From Thermoproteota archaeon (lineage in GTDB: Archaea; Korarchaeota; JAOZGF01), in NCBI GenBank assembly GCA_027491845.1, contig JAOZGF010000091.1:1-6814 (forward strand): 6,814 nucleotides of DNA. The letters are read 5' to 3'. Below are positions 1 through 3,514 of the stretch, in pieces. Position 1 is the first letter of the stretch, and each line of letters begins with the position of its first letter. Below the pieces are notes generated by a model, which worked only from the letters and a program-made list of their open reading frames with translations, ran no database searches and was not told the origin of the DNA. The translations under genes were made by a program, and so were the position numbers.

Positions 1-149
1 CTTTTAACCCCATGACGGCTGCCTAATTCACAGTAGAGTTTTTCCACTGCATTTTCAGGTTTTAACGCCCTATATTCTCTCTTGAAAAACTGTATGTTTC
101 TTCCCTTTCTATATGTCCCCGTTATCCTGTAGGTTTTGATTTCACTCAT
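1..149 (-). CDS. rpl18a: Ribosomal protein L18a/L20e (LX), N-terminal part
   Basis: Archaeal large-subunit ribosomal protein L18Ae (also called LX or L20e), cut by the window edge: 49 complete residues are visible and the C-terminus lies outside. The translation opens MSEIKTYRITGTYRKG, then has FFKREYRALKPENAVEKLY and ELGSRHGVK. The EYRAL and LY-x-E-[IL]-GS-[RK]-H pattern is the family signature, ending where the second strand starts. The ATG at 147-149 is the natural start: it gives the usual family N-terminus and follows the stop of rpl31e by 24 nt, with a GTGAG sequence upstream that could act as a Shine-Dalgarno element. It is the last visible gene of the operon that begins at nep1. In many archaea aIF6 precedes this gene; here rpl31e does. 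Identity rests on motif recognition only. Confidence 0.92.
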   Translation of the reverse strand, partial: MSEIKTYRITGTYRKGRNIQFFKREYRALKPENAVEKLYCELGSRHGVK

Positions 150-173
150 CTGTGCTCACTTTACAGTAAAAAA

Positions 174-461
174 TTAAGCTAGCTTGGCGATCCAAATTTC
201 CTCTTCCTCTTCTTCTCTCTTTTCTTTTTCAATTAATATATTTAGTTTGTCTAGGGGTTTCTTGCTTCCCCTCATCCAGATTGCTTCGTTAAGCGACGGA
301 TCTATTATTATTCTGTTTTCGTCCTTTATTGTCCTAGAGAGTTTTTCTTTTAAAATCCGTACAAGTATTTCGCTTCTTCTCCATTTGGGCTTAATTTTTT
401 TCTTTACACTTAAGTAGAGTCTTTTTACCTCAGAGGATTCCTTTTTTTTCTTTAAAGCCAT
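174..461 (-). CDS. rpl31e: Ribosomal protein L31e
   Basis: Large-subunit ribosomal protein L31e, which binds near the peptide exit tunnel next to L39e. From the chosen ATG it is 95 aa, a normal family length. The N-terminal part is basic (MALKKKKESSEVKRLYLSV). The middle, SEILVRILKEKLSR then DPSLNEAIWMRGSKKP, is the diagnostic core, matching the family pattern x-LNE-x-IW-x-RG-x-xKPP. The tail is unusually acidic, a run of glutamates before IWIAKLA. An in-frame GTG at 468-470 would add MKD. I prefer the ATG because the GTG lies only 3 nt from the rpl39e stop, but the GTG could itself be part of the ribosome binding site (GTGAAGG). It lies between rpl39e and rpl18a, a standard archaeal neighbourhood. 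Confidence 0.9.
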   Translation of the reverse strand: MALKKKKESSEVKRLYLSVKKKIKPKWRRSEILVRILKEKLSRTIKDENRIIIDPSLNEAIWMRGSKKPLDKLNILIEKEKREEEEEEIWIAKLA

Positions 462-473
462 GTCCTTCACTTT

Positions 474-629
474 TCAAAGCTTTAACTTGTTGCTTCTCCA
501 ATTTCTTCTGAAGGGATTCTGAAGCCATTTCCTGTTAGTTTTCATGGTCACCCAAATCGGTATACGTCTGTTTTGCTTTGTTTTTTTCGCTAGCCTTATT
601 TTCCTTGCCAGGCCTTTTTTTAAAGTCAT
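474..629 (-). CDS. rpl39e: Ribosomal protein L39e (51 aa)
   Basis: A very small gene that length filters easily miss. The ATG at 627-629 opens 51 codons ending in TGA at 474-476. The product begins [20 protein letters not shown], continues [14 protein letters not shown], and ends [12 protein letters not shown]. This is the classic L39e composition: strongly basic, with the conserved N-R-x-[IVP]-P-x-W-[VI]-x-x-[KR]-T segment and the R-[RN]-W-R-x-x-KL C-terminus, at exactly the expected length. L39e lines the peptide exit tunnel of the large subunit. The gene starts 10 nt after the stop of the PDCD5-family gene, with GTGAGACGG around that junction as a plausible Shine-Dalgarno element, and rpl31e follows after 12 nt. 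Translational coupling within the operon is likely from the spacing. Confidence 0.95.
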   Translation of the reverse strand: MTLKKGLARKIRLAKKTKQNRRIPIWVTMKTNRKWLQNPFRRNWRSNKLKL

Positions 630-639
630 TTTTACCGTC

Positions 640-972
640 TCACTTGAACCTTATTCTTATCTCTTTCTTTTGGTTTAAAATCTTTTTAAGGATTAACTTT
701 AGTTTCTCGTCATCTATTTTTGTTGTTATTTGACCTGACGCATAAAGCGTTATTAATTGATCTTCTATTGCTCTAGCTAAATCTGGTTTAACCATTCTTA
801 TATTGGTTAATCTTCCCCTTGCTTCCGAGGTTAGTATTCTTGTGAGTATCATTCTTCTTTGAAGTTCTATTTTTTCTTTTTCCTCTCTTTTCCTTTCTTC
901 TTCATAAAGCTTTCTCTGCAATTCCATTAGTTCTCTTTCCTTTATTTTTTCTAGTTCTTCGTCTTCATACAT
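640..972 (-). CDS. PDCD5-family DNA-binding protein
   Basis: A 110-aa member of the PDCD5/TFAR19 family, known in archaea as small helical nucleic-acid-binding proteins of unclear cellular role. The N-terminal half (about residues 2-45) is a highly charged helix rich in E, K and R, opening [19 protein letters not shown]. Residues about 46-75 contain the family core [18 protein letters not shown] followed by [11 protein letters not shown], matching the three-helix-bundle signature (L-T-x-E-A-R-x-R-L-x-N-[IL]-[RK]-x-V-[KR]-P). The C-terminus is basic. An in-frame TTG at 985-987 would add five residues (MVTVS). I choose the ATG because family members begin just before the acidic EDEEL segment and a GGTGA ribosome binding site sits 8 nt upstream of it. 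It lies between rps19e (22-nt gap) and rpl39e (10-nt gap), its common archaeal context. Confidence 0.92.
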   Translation of the reverse strand: MYEDEELEKIKERELMELQRKLYEEERKREEKEKIELQRRMILTRILTSEARGRLTNIRMVKPDLARAIEDQLITLYASGQITTKIDDEKLKLILKKILNQKKEIRIRFK

Positions 973-980
973 TGAAACTG

Positions 981-985
981 TCACC
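981..985 (-). promoter_or_regulatory. Ribosome binding site GGTGA for the PDCD5-family gene
   Basis: The minus strand reads GGTGA here, complementary to the archaeal 16S 3' end, with an 8-nt spacer to the ATG at 970-972. It overlaps the alternative upstream TTG codon, which argues that the ATG is the true start. Confidence 0.7.
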
Positions 986-994
986 AAATCTTGG

Positions 995-1429
995 TTAGGT
1001 TGTTTTCATCATTTGAAGTTTAACTTCATGTGCTGCCCTGTCAAGGAAGCTTTTGCCTTTATTGGTGATTTTTCTGCCTTTCCCTTCAACTTTTTCAAGG
1101 AAACCTAGTTTTTCTAGTCCCTGCACAATCGTCCTGATGATTTTACCGCTACCCTTCCTAAAGTGCTCAGGCCTAGACCCCCTGCTCTTTCTTCCTCCAT
1201 AAGCTGTTCTTAGGCTTTCTATCCCAACAGGGCCATGAATGTATATTTTTCTCAATACAGATGCACACCTTACGTACCACCAGTCCGGGTTGTCAGGTCT
1301 CCTCTCCCTTGAAACACCTGTTTTCACGTATTCTAGAGAACTTGGCTTTTTTAGTTCCGGGAACTTCTTCAGTTTCTCAGCTACCTTTGTTATTAGTTTA
1401 TTTGCAGGCACATCATAAACTGTTGTCAA
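995..1429 (-). CDS. rps19e: Ribosomal protein S19e
   Basis: Small-subunit ribosomal protein S19e, 144 aa, full length. The product starts MTTVYDVPANKLITKVAEKL and contains the family hallmarks DNPDWWYVRCASVLRKIYI, then HGPVGIESLRTAYGGRKSRG, PEHFRKGSGKIIRTIVQGLE and LEKVEGKGRKITNKGKSFLD. The fold is a winged-helix-like bundle; in eukaryotes S19e is needed for late 40S maturation. The start is TTG, not ATG: a stop (TAA) lies two codons upstream, no other start codon fits, and TVYDVPA is the normal N-terminus of the family. The TTG overlaps the TGA stop of rnp4 (sequence TTGA), so the two genes are probably translationally coupled. A GGGAG sequence about 10 nt upstream, inside the end of rnp4, can serve as ribosome binding site. 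Confidence 0.96.
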   Translation of the reverse strand: MTTVYDVPANKLITKVAEKLKKFPELKKPSSLEYVKTGVSRERRPDNPDWWYVRCASVLRKIYIHGPVGIESLRTAYGGRKSRGSRPEHFRKGSGKIIRTIVQGLEKLGFLEKVEGKGRKITNKGKSFLDRAAHEVKLQMMKTT

Positions 1430-1761
1430 TTTTTATGTCTCTCCCTTAACTTGTAGGGGTGTCTTGTGTAGTTTCCACATTCAAAACACTTAATCGTGAT
1501 ATGGGGGAACCTGTTGTTTCTTAATCTAACCCTGGCGTTAAATCCCGGTATCAATATTGTTTTACATTTCTTACAGATCCTCTTCTTCCATGTAGGAGGA
1601 AGTTTTACTCTCGCCTTCATGGCTATTTTTCTTGCGAGTTCAATATATAGTTGGGCATACTTTGGTTTAGATGCAATAACTTTTTCTGCTTCCTCTATTA
1701 AAATTTTTATTCTTTCACTTGCAATTAATTTTCTCTCCTTTTTTCCCGGTACTTTTCTCAT
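1426..1761 (-). CDS. rnp4: RNase P protein component 4 (Rpp21/Rpr2 family)
   Basis: Protein subunit of archaeal RNase P, homologous to eukaryotic Rpp21/Rpr2; with Rpp29 it assists the RNA subunit in removing tRNA 5' leaders. It is 111 aa, the expected size. Residues about 8-55 form the N-terminal helical region (ERIKILIEEAEKVIA, then YAQLYIELARKIAMKARVKL). A zinc ribbon follows, with C63-K-K-C66 and C92-F-E-C95 as the four ligands. Between them GFNARVRLRNNR is the basic RNA-binding segment, and C-x-x-C-G-N-Y-T-R-H-P-Y is a typical ending. All four cysteines are present. The ATG is 4 nt downstream of the nep1 stop, and the TGA overlaps the TTG start of rps19e. Two split tRNA-Gly genes lie upstream of nep1 on the same strand, so this subunit may be co-expressed with its own substrates. 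Confidence 0.93.
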   Translation of the reverse strand: MRKVPGKKERKLIASERIKILIEEAEKVIASKPKYAQLYIELARKIAMKARVKLPPTWKKRICKKCKTILIPGFNARVRLRNNRFPHITIKCFECGNYTRHPYKLRERHKN

Positions 1762-1765
1762 TTCT

Positions 1766-2449
1766 TTACACTCTTTTAAGGCCTATTGCTTCTGAGTAGG
1801 CATAGACAACTAGATTAGCAACTGTCCAGGTGCAGAGTGATTCTTTATCTATACGGTATATTTCGTCAAGTATTTTTTTAGTTTTTTCTTTGAAGTGGCC
1901 GTGAGGGAAGCCGCCTACTAGGACGCATATTTTTTCTTTCCTGTCTATGTTCTTGAAGAGGTCTTTGGTTTCTATAGGTGTTCCCTCAATGGATAAGCCT
2001 ATTCTTTTATTTGGGTTAAGGTGTTCTAAAAGTTCGCTTAGCGTTTCTTTTTTGAGGGTTAGCAGTGGTTCGTTTGTTAGGGGTACTCTTTTAAATTTAA
2101 ACAATTGCTCCATTAGGCCGATGAACCTGAAGTAGTCCCTAGGCAGCCTTGTTTTGGGGTTTATGTAAATTACTTCTTCGTTTCTTGTGTGGACATACGT
2201 TCTTAGAAGTCCTTCATGGTTAAGGGGGGTGTCTAAGAGCGTCAATAAGGTTATGAACACGATGTCAGGTCTCCCTCTCTTATCTGCTTCTTCAAGTTTT
2301 CTCATGGCTTTATAATGCCTGCTTGAGTCTAATAGCATGTCTTTCGGGTTTTTTCTTCTCTTCTTACCATGCCTCATTATGGTGGGGTGACTAGATATTT
2401 CAGGCGGAATTGTTTCGATCTCTGATTCACATATGACTAGAAACAGCAA
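1766..2449 (-). CDS. nep1: Nep1/Emg1 rRNA pseudouridine N1-methyltransferase
   Basis: SPOUT-class enzyme that transfers a methyl group from SAM to N1 of a conserved pseudouridine in helix 35 of 16S rRNA and acts in small-subunit assembly. It is 227 aa, a normal archaeal length. Visible motifs: MLFLVICESEIETIPPEI at the N-terminus; GRPDIVFITLLTLLDTPLN at residues 59-77; PRDYFRFIGLMEQLF at about 103-117; the SAM-binding knot loop VGGFPHGHF at 178-186; and LCTWTVANLVVYAYSEA at 205-221, corresponding to the conserved PL-x-A-W-T-V segment. The start is TTG at 2447-2449. It gives the family N-terminus, the next upstream in-frame stop is at 2465-2467, and AGGAG lies 12 nt upstream, a somewhat long spacer. 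It is the first protein gene of the operon, only 28 nt after tRNA-Gly(TCC), so no separate promoter is apparent. Confidence 0.94.
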   Translation of the reverse strand: MLFLVICESEIETIPPEISSHPTIMRHGKKRRKNPKDMLLDSSRHYKAMRKLEEADKRGRPDIVFITLLTLLDTPLNHEGLLRTYVHTRNEEVIYINPKTRLPRDYFRFIGLMEQLFKFKRVPLTNEPLLTLKKETLSELLEHLNPNKRIGLSIEGTPIETKDLFKNIDRKEKICVLVGGFPHGHFKEKTKKILDEIYRIDKESLCTWTVANLVVYAYSEAIGLKRV

Positions 2450-2470
2450 GATTCTTTTTCTCTCCTAAGG

Positions 2471-2475
2471 AAAAA
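2471..2475 (-). terminator. Oligo-T run after tRNA-Gly(TCC)
   Basis: The minus strand has TTTTT two bases after the tRNA discriminator base. Short T runs without a hairpin are typical archaeal terminators. This one is weak and lies 22 nt before the nep1 start, so it may attenuate rather than stop transcription into the operon. Confidence 0.4.
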
Positions 2476-2477
2476 GG

Positions 2478-2564
2478 TGCGAGAGGCGGGATTTGAACCC
2501 GCGCTGCAGGCTTGGAAGGCCTGCGTCCTAGTCCTTCAGCAGGGTTAGGCTAGACTACTCTCGC
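2478..2564 (-). tRNA. tRNA-Gly (anticodon TCC) with a 12-nt D-loop intron
   Basis: The precursor is 87 nt and the mature form 75 nt. Acceptor stem GCGAGAG pairs fully with CTCTCGC, with discriminator A. The D stem is GTCT/GGAC with a final U-G pair. The anticodon stem CAGGC/GCCTG holds the loop CTTCCAA, with anticodon TCC at 2514-2516. The variable loop is CAGC, and the T arm is GCGGG, TTCAAAT, CCCGC. The genomic D loop is too long and lacks a properly placed GG. Removing 12 nt (2535-2546) gives AGCCTGGACTA, a textbook archaeal D loop with A14, G18, G19 and A21. CCA is not fully encoded: the gene is followed by CC then T5. It lies 8 nt downstream of tRNA-Gly(CCC), so the two are probably co-transcribed. 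Gene finders that expect only position-37/38 introns may miss or misfold it. Confidence 0.92.
2535..2546 (-). other. 12-nt intron in tRNA-Gly(TCC), D loop (between 17a and 18)
   Basis: The proposed intron reads AACCCTGCTGAA. Flanking sequences form a bulge-helix-loop substrate for archaeal splicing endonuclease. The outer helix is TAGTC/GACTA (5 bp). The central 4-bp helix is TAGC/GCTG with one U-G pair. The 3' bulge is AAG, cut AA|G. The 5' site CT|A lies in the 8-nt terminal loop. Both cuts follow the canonical rule of cleavage after the second bulge nucleotide, and the joined exons give a perfect D loop. No inner intron helix exists, so this is the relaxed hBH form. The boundaries follow from both fold and product. 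Confidence 0.85.
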
Positions 2565-2586
2565 ACAACGGATGCGGCCGGCGGGA

Positions 2587-2598
2587 TTTCCCCTGGGA
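2587..2598 (-). other. 12-nt intron 3 in tRNA-Gly(CCC), T loop (59/60)
   Basis: Excision restores T loop TTCAAAT closed by GCGGG/CCCGC. A 7-nt direct repeat (AAATCCC) flanks the insertion, so the product is the same for any cut within 2583-2602. The 59/60 placement is preferred because the T stem then serves as the outer helix, both bulges are AAT cut AA|T, and the central helix is TTCA/GGGA, with one U-G pair and one A-G mismatch. That geometry copies a canonical 37/38 intron. Confidence 0.75.
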
Positions 2599-2627
2599 TT
2601 TGAACCCGCGTCAGAGGCTTGGGGGGC

Positions 2628-2642
2628 CTTCATGACTGCTCA
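2628..2642 (-). other. 15-nt intron 2 in tRNA-Gly(CCC), anticodon stem (29/30)
   Basis: Removing TGAGCAGTCATGAAG joins GAG to GC and restores the 5-bp stem GAGGC/GCCTC; with the flanking bases CA and TG, seven pairs form. Shifting the cut one or two bases upstream (2629-2643 or 2630-2644) gives the same product. No canonical 4-bp central helix is visible. The best candidates are a 3-bp GAC/GTC pairing of exon with intron, or an internal GTGA/TCAT hairpin with loop GCAG. The existence of an insertion is firm; its exact ends are not. Confidence 0.7.
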
Positions 2643-2663
2643 CTCTGTCTTAACCAGGCTGGA

Positions 2664-2674
2664 TTCCGCGCCCT
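2664..2674 (-). other. 11-nt intron 1 in tRNA-Gly(CCC), D stem (10/11)
   Basis: The proposed intron reads AGGGCGCGGAA. Removal joins GCGGCCGTGG to TCCAGCC and creates positions 8-13 as TGGTCC. The central helix is CCGT/GCGG (4 bp, one U-G). The 3' bulge is AAT cut AA|T, and the 5' site GG|A lies in a 7-nt loop. The outer helix is short (GG/CC). The cut pattern matches the intron in the adjacent tRNA-Gly(TCC) gene. Confidence 0.75.
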
Positions 2675-2675
2675 C

Positions 2676-2695
2676 CACGGCCGCCTCACGGCCGC
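2676..2695 (-). repeat. Tandem 11-nt-period copy of the acceptor 5' strand
   Basis: The minus strand carries GCGGCCGTG at 2687-2695 and again at 2676-2684, separated by AG. The downstream copy is the tRNA acceptor strand plus bases 8-9. Because CGGCCG is self-complementary, the two copies can form a 6-bp hairpin with loop TGAGG, and the upstream copy can also pair with the 3' acceptor strand. Confidence 0.8.
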
Positions 2696-2721
2696 ATTAC
2701 TGATAGAAATGTCACTCTGCC

Positions 2722-2730
2722 TATAAAAAT
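2722..2730 (-). promoter_or_regulatory. TATA-like element close to the tRNA-Gly genes
   Basis: The minus strand reads ATTTTTATA, centred near 2726. Archaeal transcription starts about 25 nt downstream of the TATA centre, here near 2700, just before the first acceptor-strand copy. A leader of roughly 10-16 nt before the tRNA would result. This is predicted from spacing and composition only. Confidence 0.5.
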
Positions 2731-2744
2731 TCTTGCTTTGAAAG

Positions 2745-2760
2745 TTATATAAAACTTTTC
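2745..2760 (-). promoter_or_regulatory. Second, stronger-looking BRE/TATA element
   Basis: The minus strand reads GAAAAGTTTTATATAA: a purine-rich BRE-like stretch directly before a consensus-like archaeal TATA box. The expected start is near 2724, giving a leader of about 40 nt before tRNA-Gly(CCC). It is better by consensus than the element at 2722-2730 but further from the tRNA. Either or both may drive the tRNA genes and, by read-through, the nep1 operon. Confidence 0.5.
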
Positions 2761-2811
2761 TCCATTCAATTGAACTTGAAGGTAAAGCGGCTTCCTTGGT
2801 TTTTTCGGGTA

Positions 2812-3492
2812 TCATGATGCAAATATTCCTAGAGTTGCTTTCCTAATTTCTTCTTCCGTAACAGGGTTATCTTTTTTATCGAGCAGCGGGATAAGTTGCT
2901 CAACAAGCTCCATAGGCTGTTGGCAATGCCAATAGACGCCGACCGGGGCCCCTGACTCGGGATGACGGAACACTAAAAAATAGTCCCTTACGTCGTCAAA
3001 TGTCTTAACTACAACCTGTGGATGCATGGGCCGCAGTAAGGAGAGTATGTATCTGTCAACTGCGTAAAGGAGTTCTGTAGGGTTTCTCCACTCTATCCTG
3101 ATTTTGCCGTTTCCCTCTAGCACTATTGCGCTTCTGTTTGCATGGGCACTTGGCCCTTGAAGGTAGATTATAGGTGACTCCGGAGTTGCTTCGTCAAAGC
3201 TAATATAAGATGTATCATTCACGAAAATCATTTCCCTCGTTATCCTGCCCTTTGACGCGAAGGGTATCGCTGTAGTTAGGTCGATTCCCGCTAGAGACAT
3301 TTTTCCGAAGTCCTCGTGGGAGGCATTGGCAGATTCAAGATCCCTCACGTCCCAAAGAATCGTTATTGAAGAAACTCCATGTTTTTTTTCTTTCCTAACG
3401 CCTTGAAATTGAATGTATGCTGCGGTGAGTATTGCTGAAATCGAAACAACAAGTAAGAGGGTGACTTTAATTGTTTTGCCCTGTGCAGTCAT
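2812..3492 (-). CDS. Membrane-anchored protein of unknown function (226 aa)
   Basis: I do not recognise a family. The protein starts with a short basic segment (MTAQGKTIKV) and one hydrophobic helix at about residues 8-27, with no clear cleavage site, so it is probably an N-terminal anchor exposing about 195 residues outside the cell. The exposed part looks alpha/beta: SITILWDVRDLES near residue 42, a central beta-rich stretch (EMIFVNDTSYISFDEATP), and a more conserved-looking C-terminal part with DYFLVFRHPESGAPVGVYWH near 170-189 and a charged helix TEEEIRKATLGIF at the end. The single Cys is at 190. The ATG at 3490-3492 is supported by GGTGG (3500-3504), 7 nt upstream. It follows the 799-aa surface protein gene by 22 nt, so the two are likely co-transcribed and may act together at the membrane. 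That link is inference from context. Confidence 0.85.
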   Translation of the reverse strand: MTAQGKTIKVTLLLVVSISAILTAAYIQFQGVRKEKKHGVSSITILWDVRDLESANASHEDFGKMSLAGIDLTTAIPFASKGRITREMIFVNDTSYISFDEATPESPIIYLQGPSAHANRSAIVLEGNGKIRIEWRNPTELLYAVDRYILSLLRPMHPQVVVKTFDDVRDYFLVFRHPESGAPVGVYWHCQQPMELVEQLIPLLDKKDNPVTEEEIRKATLGIFAS

Positions 3493-3514
3493 TGTTTTTC
3501 CACCGTTAAATCGT

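Larger units (their letters stand above)
2573..2684 (-). tRNA. tRNA-Gly (anticodon CCC) with three mini-introns
   Basis: The precursor is 112 nt and the mature form 74 nt. Acceptor GCGGCCG pairs fully with CGGCCGC, with discriminator A at 2573. Contiguous reading does not fold, but removing 11, 15 and 12 nt gives a complete cloverleaf: D arm GTCCAGCCTGGTTAAGAC (C13-A22 mismatched), A26, anticodon stem GAGGC/GCCTC, loop CCCCCAA with anticodon CCC at 2621-2623, variable TGAC, and T arm GCGGG, TTCAAAT, CCCGC. The T arm is identical to that of the tRNA-Gly(TCC) neighbour, which supports the reconstruction. The base at position 33 is C, where U is almost universal. A second copy of the acceptor 5' strand lies 11 nt upstream, so the 5' end could be argued to be 2695; the copy chosen here gives the exact bases 8-10. 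The isotype is inferred from the anticodon and from strong similarity to the neighbouring tRNA-Gly. Confidence 0.87.

Noticed and set aside
2573..2684. tRNA-Gly(CCC) as a pseudogene or a random tRNA-like remnant
   Set aside because: All insertions are in register with restored stems, the acceptor, anticodon and T stems are perfectly paired, and the T arm equals the neighbour's. A decaying gene would not keep these while gaining three clean insertions.
2573..2695. tRNA-Gly(CCC) starting at the upstream acceptor copy (2695) with a longer first intron
   Set aside because: From that copy, bases 8-11 would read TGAG before TCC, leaving one extra base before the D stem. The copy at 2684 gives exactly T8, G9, G10, T11. 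The alternative cannot be fully excluded without RNA data.
2478..2700. CRISPR, IS end or attachment site in the GC-rich repeat cluster
   Set aside because: The repeats are explained by tRNA stems and a short tandem copy. There are no spacers, no transposase or integrase, and no duplicated tRNA 3' end elsewhere in the window.
2630..2815. Open frame of 61 codons starting at the end of the 226-aa gene
   Set aside because: It crosses the tRNA promoter region and ends inside tRNA-Gly(CCC). The ATGA overlap with the upstream stop is suggestive, but the translation (NAAVRRPWRARNPAW) is read-through of tRNA sequence.
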